This document shows positions 11,642 through 24,400 of a stretch of 64,000 bases of DNA, piece after piece. This stretch comes from Tetracladium setigerum (taxonomy: Eukaryota > Ascomycota > Leotiomycetes > Helotiales), in assembly GCA_031472005.1 (NCBI GenBank), contig PZJY01000003.1:1736001-1800000 (forward strand), in the 5' to 3' direction. How positions within the stretch are numbered: position 1 is the stretch's first letter; each line of letters starts with the position of its first letter. The position numbers were made by a program, and so were the translations under genes. Under the pieces are notes generated by a model, which searched no databases, had not been told where the DNA came from, and saw nothing but the letters and a program-made list of their open reading frames with translations.

Positions 11642-12954
11642 GAATGCTGGAAATGGCGAGGAGATGGGAATGATGGAAATTTAATACTAAGATGATCTAC
11701 GCGAACTGACGAGCAACTTGCCACATGTAAGTCCCACATGGGCCCTTTGAATATCGTGGCATATCCACTACAGTCGTTATCGAAAAACCATAGCGATGGG
11801 TAAACATGTGTATCCACTGAGTCGTTTGGCGAGAGTTAGGAGGTAATCGATCGCGGACTTGGAAGTGTAGGCGAGCTCCTCGGATGTGCTCGGCAATTCG
11901 TGACTGGCTACTTCGAAGACGTTGAGATGTTGAGCATGCGATAGCGAGGGTCATAGCTTCATGTTAAGACTTTGATTGTTGGCAACGTGATCTGACTTTC
12001 GGCGACTTAACCGAAAGGGATCGAATGCGTTTAGATTTGCCGGGGTGGGAATCCCATGCCGAACAACTTGACGAAAAAGATCCAATCGACAACAGCAAGG
12101 ATTCTACCATTAAACACAGTCTGAGGATACGTCCAGAACTGAGCACGAGATCTAAAGGGAAAAATTGATTTATTCTTAAGCATCCCACCTTTGGGGCTTC
12201 TTTACACCAAGCAGTCCTCAGCGAGCTGCATCTAAACCTCGAATAAGATCAAGAGAATTGCAATATTAGCTGAAGCTTAAAAGAAGACAAGGGATGCGTC
12301 GACTTGCTGTGAAGTGCCGACCCGTCCCTCGCCACTCTCTAAGCACCCTGCCCCAGAGTTGCATGACTGCGGGACGATCCATTGTGATGTTTTCGAATGG
12401 TCCAATGGCTGATATTGCGAAGAATAACAAAACCAAACCAGTTTTGTGCCCTTGCTCTCTTATTGGCTGAGCAAAAACAAGCACAGAACAACCGTTGAAC
12501 TTCCCCGCCCATTCGAGTTCACATGTGGAACCCTTGTCAACGCTCGCTTGACGTGACAACCTCAACGAGGCCACTTTTCCCGATAAAAGCAAGAAAGATG
12601 CAAGCATCCCGCAGCTTTCTCCAATAGGCATAGATCTGGACATAATAAACGCCGCAAGCTGCAGAGGAGTGCCACGACATGGAGAAGACGGATACTCAAT
12701 CCAAAGGGGTGTGTGGGGGCGATCAGGGAGGCAACAAACGCTTACTGATTCAGTGATCACAACATGGAGGCCTGGACGAGGGTTTTTCTTTTGGCAATCT
12801 TGCCTAAGCTTTCCGTGGGGAGGGTATGCTTTTCAGAAGCAATATGGGGATGGGAAAGGACTCGGTGTTGGCGACGGTGTATGGTAGCCAGGTGGCATAC
12901 ATTGCAGATGCGTATGCGAAAGCATGTCGGTATTCAACCGCCTGCCACTTGCCT
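11642..12954. other. Intergenic, 5' side of the fusion enzyme and 3' side of the regulator
   Basis: No convincing coding frame. A 164-codon minus-strand frame (12266-12760) has no motifs and no splice partners. The stretch should hold the promoter of the crotonase-ligase gene and the 3' UTR of the transcription factor; I could not pick out a specific binding site. Confidence 0.4.
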
Positions 12955-14848
12955 CTACACGAGCAGAATATCAAGTTTTAGGTCTGCCATAACATCTCTC
13001 CAATCGATGATGACATTGCCGGCATCTGTCTGGTTCTGGATTGCCATCACTTCCCGTCGTCGCCAAACTTCCTGGATGATGGCCTGAATCTTGAGACGGT
13101 TGCCCATGCCGACTTTTGCTGCACCGGCTAGCCAGGCCCTTGCGGATACAAGGTCAATTTCCTCGTACGCCTCGACAGCAGCGATGAAGGCCGGCCAGAG
13201 CGAAAAGTTTCCATCGTCGACGGAGAAGAACGCTCCGATGTTATGAAATACTTCAGCAACATACTTTTGAACATCTTTTGGTGATGAGTTTGAAACCGAT
13301 CGGAACAGATAGATATAAGTGGCGGCGATAAAAGCGCTTTCTTGGTAGTAAGTCATTGTTTTGTGTTTTGGGTTCTGCGGTGTTTCGGTGGCAGGACTTG
13401 ATTTCAGCGCAAGTGATGCTAGCTGACGGCAATGGTCCAAATTGTGCAAAATTTCAGCAGTGGGATCTTCTGTAATCCTTCCATACTTGACGCCCCTTGC
13501 AAGCGTATGGACATCGTTTATACAAGTCATCAACAAACGTGAGGCACCGATAGTGAGGCCGAAGGAGGGGTAAGAAGACATGGCGGCAATGAGAGGCTCT
13601 TGTGATAAATGTTTGTCCTCAAGCTCTAGTTCCTCAAGCCTCTTGGAGCTATCGCTGACAATCTTGATAATGCAAAGGCTTTGGGTGGTTGATTCGGCGA
13701 ATGACGAAAGATCCCAAGGCTTGAGCGCTTGAAGTTGCTTAGAAAAGATCCATGCCGAATTCAAGTGCGTTCGCCATGTTGTTGAGTTGCCACTGTATAT
13801 CTGCAGACATTTAGTACTTGGTTTGTCATTGGGGAGTGGCATAGTATACTTCAACCATCACCAAAGTCATGATTGAGGCAATCAATGTGCCATAATCCTT
13901 GTATTGGTCCAACATTCCAACTCTCAAATCTCTCATGGCCGATGAGTAATAGCTAGATGCCAACCTCAACATTCGATCCTTACCGCAATTCAGATATGCC
14001 AGATTGAAGGCCGCCTGCGCAAGTAAGGCTTTGTACAAGGAGTTATGGTTCTGAGAATGGTAGTGCAATGCAGCGGAAGGATAAGATGACTTCCAGGGGT
14101 TCCTTTGGTCCTCATATGGCATCATCAGAAAAGCAACGTGATGGACATAGTGCTGGAATAGAAAAGCCTCTTCGTCTTTCAGTGGCGATCCGTTCAAGAG
14201 ACTTCGTGGGAGGGGACTTGGCGGGGGCGTTGGTAGGAGGGTTTGCAGCTGGCCACTTGGGAAAGTGCCAAAAGGAATTTTAGATTCCGGTGACCATTGT
14301 ATTGTGCTGCCCTTCGAGAAGTTGGCCGCATCGCAAAGTGAGATGAAGTAATCGAGCTCATCGGGCTTTAAAGGACTGGTTTTGTCCCATGTTGTTTCTG
14401 CATGTGAAATTAGGATGAGGCTCAGCGAAGTTTTCGCCAGAAAACTAACCACAAGGTAAAAACCTCCGGCCGTTGGGAGCATAAGTCTTTTGATCTGTTG
14501 TTACCCAGACAAGCTTCGACTCGTATCCACTGCACTGGGTTCTATGTTTCGTGCAAGGTGTGCACTGAGGACGAGCTCGTCACACTGAAAGTCAACTTAG
14601 CATCGACATCCGAAGCATATATGACTTGACGACGCAATCTACCTTGACTTTGCGAGCCCGACAATTCCAACATCCCTAGAAGGTTGCGAGTTGGGTTAAT
14701 GTTTGTGGAATCGTAAGATATACATGTTGAGAAAGGTTGAGGTGATGGGTGAGCTGGCCGTGTCTTCTGGACGACATACAGTAAAGGTTCTCCCTCTCCG
14801 CACCGTTTTAGGCCGTGCAGGCTTTGACGAACTGTTCTTCGGGCTCAT
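12955..14848 (-). CDS. Zn2Cys6 transcription factor (fungal_trans_2 type), one base missing in the zinc cluster
   Basis: A fungal-specific DNA-binding regulator expected in the nucleus. Five exons: 14848-14780, 14675-14643, 14584-14450, 14397-13850 and 13800-12955, all with GT-AG introns of 49-104 nt. Exon 1 encodes MSPKNSSSKPARPK and ends in RRGRTFT. The 33-nt exon 2 encodes GCWNCRARKVK, and exon 3 continues CDE, then RPQCTPCTKHRTQCSGY. Together these form a six-cysteine binuclear zinc cluster at about residues 24-56. Between CDE and RPQC the frame slips by one base at about 14575, where GAG-GCT-CGT would be expected but GAG-CTCGT is present. Exon lengths confirm one missing base (135 nt where 136 is needed). 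The rest reads LFQHYVHHVAFLMMPYEDQRNPW, typical of the middle-homology domain, giving about 543 residues. It is divergent from MSS1 and lies upstream of the crotonase-ligase gene on the same strand, so it might control that gene; this is only proximity. Confidence 0.85.
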
Positions 14849-15564
14849 TGTGCAGAGTGTTGGTGTTGACTATCATTGAACGTGGGCACTGGACTCAGGC
14901 GTACAGCGCCTAGAGAGCCCTGAGACGATGGATGTGGATCTGGATATGGAGATGTGACCGTTGTTGTGAGAGTGGATCTGAAGGATATGGAATAAATGGG
15001 TGGATGGCACCACGATAATGCTGAGATAGCCGAACGATGGTGAAGAATGGTGGGTGATTTTGGAGAATCCTGGAAGCTTGTCCAGAGATTGCGTGGTATA
15101 CATAACAAATCAGAGCGTGTAGCACAAAGGGCTTTAAGTGGAATGGACTGCGTTGGCCTCGACGGCAACCGGAAAGGATCCGACAAAGTTAAGAAGATTA
15201 AGAGACATGCTAATTAACAACCCCAACGTTCGGTCCTGCATGCCCGTTGCTTGAAACAGTTGGACGGCCGAAGGGTGTGGGGGAAACCTGGACGAGAGGA
15301 GAGGGGAGAATGCGGGCAGAGGAGGAGAGTTGAATTAGTTGTGGAAAGAAAGTGTGTGCTAAGAACAGACGGGAAAAGAAGGTGGCCGCGCACCGCATTA
15401 ACCCTCGCTATGACTTTCCCTCTCCCGTTCGGAGGATATATTTTTATATCTTGGCAGCCTTGTCACGTGACACCTGCTGGTCGTCGCATTTGGCGTTTGG
15501 CTTGGGTGTTGTGTTGTTTGTCGCAATACAAACCGCGTTATTCTGCACACCACCCCACAAGCAA
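14849..15564. promoter_or_regulatory. Shared divergent promoter region
   Basis: About 0.7 kb separates the start of the minus-strand regulator from the start of plus-strand MSS1. Open frames here (for example 14845-15186 minus, rich in Ser, Pro and His) lack motifs and are better read as leader or promoter. No specific factor site is assigned. Confidence 0.4.
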
Positions 15565-17452
15565 ATGCTCCAGGGTTTTTCTTTGAGCGCTCGAATCGGT
15601 GGAAAGTATGCATTGCTCTATGGACCTCCTTTTCGCCCAATTGGCGGCACATTGCCAATCTCCCTCCTACGTATGAGAACGAGCGCGCAAGAAGGACTAA
15701 AATCCGTCCAATTTCGAGCAGTTCACCATGATACCGCGTCCAGCGGCCGCTCCCCCGCCCGTATTTCGTCCTTCCAAACATGCGAGGTAGCAGAGGAAAC
15801 CATATATGCCCTGTCGACGGCTGCAGGTAGAGCGGGAATTGCAATTGTTCGCATCTCTGGACCAGCGTGTCTTGAGGTAAGTTATGGATGGATGGACGGT
15901 GGCTGGCTCTACTGAAACACTATTGATACTTTTTAAATACCTCAGATCTACGCTGGCCTCTGTCCCTCCACCCCGAAACCCAAAGCTCGATATGCCTCCC
16001 TCCGAACCTTGCATCATCCCGCGATATCTGGAAACATATTAGATTCGGATGCCTTGGTTTTGCACTTTCCCGCGCCCAAAACGGTGACTGGAGAGGACAT
16101 ATTGGAGCTGCACATTCACGGGGGACAGGCAACTGTGAAAGCAGTGCTGTCTGCAATTCCGCGTGTTTCCTCGACGTCTCCGATTCGTTATGCTGAACCT
16201 GGGGAGTTCACGCGTCGAGCCTTTCAGAACAACAGGTTGGACTTGGCCCAGGTGGAAGCCTTGAGCGATACTCTCTCTGCCGAGACTGAACAGCAACGTC
16301 GCGTCGCTGTACGTGGGAACTCAGGTACACTGGGCCGTACATATGAGAAATGGCGCCAACAGCTTCTGTATGCGAGAGGGGAGCTGGAAGCGCTCATCGA
16401 CTTCTCCGAGGACCAACACTTCGACGAGTCGCCGGTCCAGTTACTGGCCAATGTGACCACTCAGGTTGAACTTATGCTGAAATCGATTGCCCAGCATGAA
16501 GCTGGCAGCCAACGTGGCGAGTTACTGAAGAGAGGCATTCGGATTTCCCTGCTTGGTCCTCCGAACGCTGGGAAGAGCTCATTGCTCAACCAAGTAGTGG
16601 GGCGCGAAGCGTCTATCGTAAGCCAGGAGGCGGGCACTACCAGGGACATTGTCGAAGTCAGCCTTGACATCCGTGGTTACCTCTGTACATTTGCGGATAC
16701 AGCAGGTTTACGTACAGGTGTGGAGGGTGGACATACTGTGGAAGCGAGCGCCGGTTCTATAATCGGAGCTGTTGAACAGGAAGGGATTCGTCGCGCAAAG
16801 GCAAAGGCTGGGGAGTCGGACGTAATTATGGCTCTCGCCTCAGTGGAACCATCAGATACCACCCCGAGAGATGGACGATCCAGTTCGACAGCGAGACGCT
16901 GTCAATTGCCAGTCGAGCTCCACAATGTATGGTAGTCATCAACAAATGCGACTCTGTCACCCCTGAACTACTTTCTCGCCTATTAGCCGACTTCAGAGCT
17001 CGAACAGCGAACATCTTCACACGAGAAGCTAGCATGATCACAATATCTTGCCGTGATGCACAGCGAAAGATGCCGAGTGAAGATCCCGGGAATATCCATC
17101 ATCTAGTTAACCAACTAGCAGGACTCTTTTCAGACATGACTACACTTCCGTCGGACATGGTGGATCTGCTCGGTGTTACTGAACGTCAGAGGCAGCTTCT
17201 TTCTGCGTGTTCGGAAAGTTTGCTCGCTTATATTGACGAATCCACTCCTTCCGAATCAAGAAGAGAACCTGATATTGTTCTCGCTGCAGAGCACCTTCGC
17301 AGTGCCGCAAACTCCCTGGCAAGAATCACAGGCAGAGGCGAAGCCGGTGATGTCGAAGAAGTTTTGGGTGTTGTTTTCGAGAAGTAATGCCTCCTCCGTT
17401 TCTTACTGCTATCTGAAGTTAACAATTCCCCAGATTCTGTGTTGGAAAATGA
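15565..17452 (+). CDS. MSS1: Mitochondrial tRNA-modification GTPase (MnmE/TrmE family)
   Basis: The GTP-binding subunit that, with an MTO1/MnmG partner, modifies the wobble uridine (carboxymethylaminomethyl type) of mitochondrial tRNAs. About 589 residues. ATG 15565 begins a basic, mitochondria-targeting-like leader. The tetrahydrofolate-binding N-domain starts at TIYALSTAAGRAGIAIVRISGP (about 79-100). The G-domain has GPPNAGKS (308-315), GTTRD (334-338), DTAG (355-358) and NKCD (about 437-440). Exons: 15565-15876, 15946-17383 and 17434-17452. The last is a 19-nt exon that supplies the family's C-terminal FCVGK after a 50-nt intron; without it the protein would stop at VVFEK. At about 16862-16865, inside ACC-ACC-CCG, one base appears lost: the frame before reads ALASVEPSDTTP and the frame after reads ERWTIQFDSE...VVINKCD. 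The exon length (1438 nt, needing 1439) agrees. Confidence 0.93.
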
Positions 17453-18244
17453 CAAGATTGATGAAACTCCATAAATTAAGTACTATTGAAACTCTAAGAA
17501 AATCAAGTGGAGATGTGAATCTACCCTATTCTAAAAACACCAGAAAAAAGCGAAACTCCTGCCCAATGCCGATATGAAATCCTTCTAATGTTTTGGGTTA
17601 CCCATACACCTGTTTTCCAGTCTTCCTTTCTTCTCTCCCAGGCGCCCTCAATTCATCAAGAAGAGAAAGATTGCCTCCCGAGGTCAAACCCAAAATGGTT
17701 CTCACAAGTAGAGACACCATCAAAAACTCCCAAATCTAATGCTTCCCATCCCTCTTGAAACGCCGATTTCCATTCTATTCTCCCCGTTCCCAACCCCCAT
17801 CCTTCTATACCCATCTCCCTCAATCACTCGCTCGCTAATGAAACTCGAATGCCGAAAGTTCGTAAAAAATGCCGAAATGAATCCGTCCAATGGAATAATT
17901 GAAGAAAAAAGAGAAAAGGGTCTCGCGACCATCGTATGCGTCTTTATGAGGAAACTGGAAAATCGAAAAAGAAAAAACCAAGAAAGATGAAGAAGAAAGT
18001 TGAAAGCAGAAAATCGGCGAGCCGATCATTCCGTTCCGCGTTGTCGTTGTCGTTGTCGTTCGTGTTGTCGTTTGTTGCTGCTCCTCCCCCATTACGTCCG
18101 TCCCCATCTCGTGATCGGTGGTCGTCTGCTCTCCGGAAAACACCGAGAGTCTTCCTTCCCTCACCACCTCATCCATCATTTGCCTCCTTCGAGGATTACA
18201 AATGCTTACTTTGTCGTTTTTGGGTGATGTGAGTAGGTAAGGAC
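17453..18244. other. Intergenic with TTGTCG-rich simple repeat
   Basis: 3' flanks of two convergent genes (MSS1 and the GRGGYN protein). A TTGTCG hexamer is repeated about three times at 18041-18060, and a degenerate continuation runs to about 18075. No supported gene. Confidence 0.5.
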
Positions 18245-18436
18245 TTAGTTGTAACCACCTCGTCCCGAATCATCGTCTCCTCTTGCAGTCTTGTTGTTGT
18301 TGAGTGTATCTTGGCTGCTGGTGAGGGAGAAGGTTCGTGCTGGTTCTTCGTCGTCCTCGTTAGGACCATTGTATCCGCCTCGTCCGAAGAGAGTGGGCTG
18401 TTGAGTGGAAGTGGAGGTGAATGTTGAAGCAGACAT
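18245..18436 (-). CDS. Small protein with paired GRGGYN motifs (DUF3602-like)
   Basis: A 63-residue acidic, Ser/Thr-rich protein, MSASTFTSTSTQQPTLFGRG at its start. The motif GRGGYN appears twice, near residue 20 and as the extreme C-terminus. Small fungal proteins with repeated GRGGxGN-type motifs form the Pfam family DUF3602, whose role is unknown; this one fits that style but has Y-N where the family usually has A-G-N. The DDEE and DDDSGRG segments look intrinsically disordered. No signal peptide or membrane segment. The reading is intronless; a longer spliced form cannot be excluded. Confidence 0.6.
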   Translation of the reverse strand: MSASTFTSTSTQQPTLFGRGGYNGPNEDDEEPARTFSLTSSQDTLNNNKTARGDDDSGRGGYN

Positions 18437-21400
18437 TTTGAAGATGTAAATTTTCTCGTGGGAAGTTTGCGGTGGTGTTGTTATTGATATTGTGTTTTAG
18501 AGGTGGAATTGGAAACTTGAGTGTGGGTATATAAAAAGTCTGAGATCGATATGTGTGATTGTTGAGGATCGAAATATTAAGTCTTGTATTAAACAGTGAA
18601 GTCAAACTTGTGAATTCTGAAAACTCGAAGGTAAGAAGACTGATCGAATGCTTTGATGTTGATGTTGATGTGGAAAAGAAAACCTCAACATCCAGGACGG
18701 AAACGTGAGTCCTATATACTTCACGGGCTTCAACCTTCCTCAGCTTTCCATACCAGCCCCAACACGCAAGAAAGCACAGTCTACCTACCGACTTTCCTAT
18801 CCAATTGATTATGTGACGATGATGACTGTTACCGACAGATCCAAAAAGAATAATCCCCCCGTCCGCTAGTTAGCAGATGAGCATGGCATGGCATGGCCCC
18901 AAAAACCCACGCAGGCAGCCCCCATCCATCCACTCACCCCCTTCCAGGTGAGGTGTGTGGTTTTGGGGAGGCCAAACGAACCGATGTACGCAGCAGTCAT
19001 CATCCCATCAAAATTATTCGTCTCGCACCCCCCCCCCCCCCCCCCCCAAACATAGGCAAGGACTAGACTGAATACCTTACGAGTGCAGTGCAGTACCGTA
19101 CATGCGGGCTGCCATGTGGGAAGCCCCCCTCCTCTTCAGGGTCCCGTAACCCCACTAGGTAAATGATTAAATAAAATAAAAAAGGATGAATGTATGTATG
19201 TGTGTGTGTAATGTTCTAAGCATAGCAAAGCAAGATGTCCATTAGCGCCTAGTCGCTTAGTTCCTAGTAAGAGCTGAACAGCGCTAGGGAAGGCGGGTGT
19301 CCAGAAATTGCCCTCAATAGGCAAGGGGCTGACTCTGTAAAACTTTGTGAGTTGAGTTGTGTTGCTAAAATCATAAATCCATGCTGCGCATCGTTCGCGC
19401 GGCTTGCAGGCTTCTAGAAGGCGAGGAAGAAAGGTCGGATATGTGGGAAGCCGGGCTCGCGTGGAAGAATGCGAACTGTCCTGTCCTCATAACAAACTCC
19501 GTACCTTGCAGCAGCATAGTAGTGGATTGAACACTGTTTTCGGAATGCCGTCCATTATTTTTTGGACCCAAGATCGTTGATTAGTTCAGAGATACTGAGT
19601 CACGGCAAGTGATCACGTTCATCTCTTTTTCGCTCAATTAAGATAATCAGGATATAGCCCCCGACATTCGCCAATAGTTTTGTTTTCGCTTGTTGAAACG
19701 TATGGGACAATAGTGGGTTATTGTCCAACCCCATATTGATTTGTAACTTGCAAACACGCACACACGCGCTAAACTCTCATGATTAGAGAGATTCTTACAT
19801 TTGACCCCCGAGTAAGTAATCGAATTCTTGGAACAAGACGAGCAGGTAAGGGTACTGTAGTCAAAAATAGGAAGAGCTAGCGTTGTGTCTTGGAAGGAAG
19901 CGCGTATCGGCAACGACCGTTTATCTCCAGGTACGGAGTACCAGTTTGGCGGCGACCTGGCAAGGCTTTCCTCGTAAATTAGCGACTTCATAGAAGCCAA
20001 CCGTTTGTGCGATTCTTAATTTGAACACACTACTACTGCTGTGGCTCAAACTAAAACTCAAAAACAACGTGGATAATCTTGATCCGGGAATGGAATCCAG
20101 GGTGTTTGTAGGTAGGGCTGGAAACCCCCCCACCAATCTTATTGGCCTGTTCTCGAGCCTCTCGTTCTCTCTCTATCTCTCTTCCCAAAATCAAACCCTT
20201 TGAATCCAATCAGAACACTCGCTACATGAGATGTAATAATAATGCCATTGCTTACTACCTAAAATTCGTGCATCAGCCACACTAGCGAGCTCAATCGAGC
20301 ATCGAGAAGTTACGTTTAGGTTTAGGGCCGAATGTAAAAATATAAAAATAGTATTGTGGTGTCTTGATTGGACAATCTGGGGACTAGCGGCGGAGGCGCG
20401 GGTCGCACTGCTGTAAGCTGACCTTTGACCGATGAAGATGGAAGATCGCAACTCCGACGCAGCGGTCGGCGATTTCTGGGATGGGATGGAATGGCTTTTG
20501 ATCCACATATTCTTTGAACGCCGAGATGGCGAAAGATACGTCTCGCTTGTTGTGTTGTTGTGTTGTGTGGTGACTTGAATGCTCCTCCAATACTACAGTA
20601 CTCGCAGATGCGCATCCCACCTCTCAAAAGAATAGAAGGAAGGAGAAGTGCAGTACGTCTGCAACCTGCACACAATTTTACTGTACACCTATGTGCCATT
20701 ATGTACACCCGATGACTCCTCACCATTTTGATGAAATCGCGGGGCATTCGGCACCGACGTCACTGGGGCAGGAACTGTACGTATACGAGCTTTCAATGTA
20801 AGATTACATTCACGAGCATCGTGCCTTGAAAATAAAGCCAAAAAATAACACCTCAAACTATCGATACCTAACCTCGTGATGGTTCCTTACTGATCATGTC
20901 GTGTATGTTTGTTGGCCGGATTTTTGATAGCAGCAGGGGATGTTTACTTCTCGTTAGTACTCTGAGGTGTGCTTGAGGACGGAAAGTGAGCCGATTTCCG
21001 ACAGTTCAGACGAGTTCGGTTGTAATCATGAAAGGGCGGGCGCCGCATGTAGCGAGGAATAGGTAAGGCCTGATCAAGTCAGCAAGTACCTCAAAGGCTT
21101 ATTGATACTCACACTCAGTATCAAACCTATAGTACCTCAAAGAATCATTCTGCAGCGGCATTTGCCCTGCTTAATCCAAACCTGTGGTTGGTTCATGTAA
21201 CCTTACCTGTTCTTCTTGTTTGGATTCAATCTCGCTAAATCTTTACCCATGATTACTACAGCTAACCCACCCTCCAAGTCAAACTATCATACAGAGGAAA
21301 GAAAAAACCAAGACAATCCATAGCCAACCCCGTCACAACACTCGCTCATTGTACCTTCGTGTTTATTCGTATTTCAGATGATGCAGACTATGACATGATT

Positions 21401-24400
21401 TCAAGAAACAGAAGCCCTTTCGCCGATATTCACGTATGCCACTCACTAATTTAACCTCTGCACGGCGAAACCGTTTTCAACCACAAGCTAAGCCTTGTGT
21501 ATGGCCTGCGTCGTAAAGTTCTGACTTCAGCCCGCCCATAATACACTTTAATCGCGCCTCTTGAAGGCACATGGCGCCATTTCGTACAGGAGACCGATCC
21601 TCTGATTTCGGCAGTTCGGAATCGTCCGGGGGAGGGGCAGGGACAGCTACAGTACACTAATCTTTCTTCCTAGATTCACTCCCCAAAAAGTTGACAGAGA
21701 ATTGATTATTGGGGGCTCATATCTCGCACACTTTTCCAAAATATTTTGCTGAAGACTCCAATAATTTAATGAATGATAGAGAGAATGACGAGGGACGGTT
21801 CCAATTGCCAATAGTATCTCTATCTCTGTCTCCCACGGGGGACGACTGACCCCATGCCCCATACATTGTCATCAGAAAAATCTTAATAACAAGCTTCAAG
21901 CTTCAAGTAACAGAGAGAAAACAGATACGCGAGCTGCAGATGCAGAAACATTTTCCAGGTTCCCAAGAAAAGTTGGTAGAGTAAGATAGGTGCAGCGACA
22001 GAATCAGGAGATTTTTTTCTTCTGAAACTTGAAACTCTGAAAATGGGAGTTGAAATACTGGGTATCCAATCAGAAAATTGGAAAATTTAGGCTGTTCTGT
22101 CTTTCACAGAAACAGTCTAACAGACAGGATAAATGAGCAGATTAATCCTGCTCCTACATTCTCATTCTCATCATCATCCTCGTCCTTGTCCCCTATGGAC
22201 ACTGGAAAATGCATTTTTCGAGATGTGATACTGCATACCAACGGGCAGGAGTCTTCCGATTTTGATTTCATCCATAAAGAGTAATATTACCTGCCTCTAT
22301 TTCTTTCCTTATTCTATCTTTCTTCTGCATTCGCTTATCTCTCTTGCCCCCTCTCTCGTTGATACGATACCATACCTAGACACGTTAATGTATGATTAAG
22401 TGAGAGAACAGGAACATCAATTTTCATTCTTCACCGCTTGAACTTTTTTTTCTGACAGTGCTCTATACTGTGCTGTACATGTACAGTACAAGCACTTCCA
22501 AGCGAAACCGAAGCCGAGAGTAACGGATATCACCGTGCTGAGACAGCATCACTTCCTCCCCTGCTTCTCTCTCGGTGATTGCAGAATTCATACAGTCCTC
22601 GTATATCAGGGAAACCAAGCCAAGATCGAGATCGGCCGAACCGAAGGCAGAAGAAGCCAGTGATGTGATCCATCCCTTCAGCGTCTCGTTGCTAGATACA
22701 CGAGGGGCGGTCCTAAATTGAGGTAGATGGTCATACCCTGCACGCACGTTTGTACAGGGTTAATCAACCCGACCTGTGGACCTGTCAATCCCTGGGGCCG
22801 TTTCTGAGACCTTCTCCCGCCCTTCCATCAATGTTCCATGACTCTTCCACATCCGGACATCAGTGTCGTGTCACACGCAGAATGGATTTCGCTGTTTCAG
22901 TGAAACTCGCAAAGGTCCCTCAAGACCCACAAAGCACGATAAAATTTATCAATAAGTTCCGGTAGAATTCGGAATACGATACAGCTCCGTGACAGTACTT
23001 CCACTTCTGTGGAGTTGTTGTATGCACAAGACCTTTTTTAGGGTTGGTTTGGTTGGGCTGGCTTGCGGGCTGGTCACAGCCACAGCTGGCATATTCAGAC
23101 TATTGGAACAGAACATCCCAGGGAGGGGCCATGCGCCAAGCATATCTGGTTGTCGATCGTTTCATGGACTTGGCTTGGGTTTGGTCGGTCAGTTGTCAGC
23201 TCGATTTTTCGTTGGTTGTATGTATGCTTGTAAGGGTATTCGCACCAGGCAAGATTAGTACGCTACTGCATGTAGTAATGCTGGCTGGGGCTTACCTAAG
23301 TCCAAATGGGTTTGCTTACTTGCGGTCTTGTAGCTTACCTACGCACACTCGCTTGGCCCAGTGTGTTATGGTACACGTATATTTTTGGGTTTGTTCCTGT
23401 GTCTTGGTCTCTTGCAGGAGTCGGTAAATGAGGAAAGAAGAAACATGTGAAGTTCATGAGAATTTCACAAGGAATATGTCAACCTCGGAAACTCACCGAG
23501 GTGCTTCGAGGAAGAGCGATATCATCATACAAAAACGCAACACAACCACATGACAAAATGAACTACAGCGGAAAAGAAATTTTCCACTAAAGAAGATGCT
23601 TGCCAGATATTCCGCACTTGCTCAAGAGAAAAAAAAAAGATGCAAATCTTCGATCCACGTCTTGTCACCATGCAGCGTGAACACCTCACCGCCAAGCGGC
23701 CCCCGACAGATCAAACCGAATCGGCTAATTTATCTTGGGGTCGAGAAATTGTCCAAAGAGGAAATCGCTCGTTTAAATGGAAGTACTGTAGCATTCATTG
23801 TTGTGCGGATAAAAGGGATGCGTGTTGAAGGAATGGAGGGGTCAAGGCTTGATGCTCGCCTAGGTACTGTGCTGACAGCGTACGTTGTATGTGCCGGTAC
23901 ATACCATACCTAGGTATGCATAAAGCACACCACGCACTACTAGCCTCTTTACACCATCAAGACCATTTTCAAATAGGATAAAAAATGACAAAGTCAGACA
24001 CCAGTAAACAAGAGAACTTGAGCAATTGTAGGAAGGAAGCCACCTCGAGACTTTCAATCAGGTGTCTGAACTTGTACATTGGTCTTAATGGGAGAATAGC
24101 TAGCTAGCCTGGAAGTAGACAGTCCTGGTTATACTGTACTCAATATGCTTAAACCTTAATGATAGAACACCCAAAAGATGTGGTACTGCGTTGAAGGGGT
24201 GTCATGTGGGACCCCGTGGGGATTCGGAATACTCAACTCAGGCAGGTCAATTCAAGCGAGGCCGAAACACTTCCACTCCCCGAAAAGACCAGGTTGAAAT
24301 TGCCAGTCGAACGATCTTACAAACGATGTACCGTAGATCTTCTGCCTCTCACTGATCAAAGGGCGGATTGTTTGAATGGCGAAGTCGTTTATTTTTTCCA

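Noticed and set aside
12266..12760. 164-codon minus-strand frame between the regulator and the fusion enzyme
   Set aside because: No protein-like features and no intron-exon structure; probably chance.
14845..15186. 113-codon Ser/Pro/His-rich frame upstream of the regulator
   Set aside because: The regulator starts at 14848 with a clean zinc-cluster exon, so this is its promoter or leader.
16862..16866. Programmed ribosomal frameshift in MSS1
   Set aside because: No slippery heptamer or strong downstream structure, and the same kind of one-base loss occurs in many unrelated genes nearby.
23850..23920. CCTAGGTA short palindromic motif
   Set aside because: About two exact copies in the window, roughly what chance predicts for an 8-mer.
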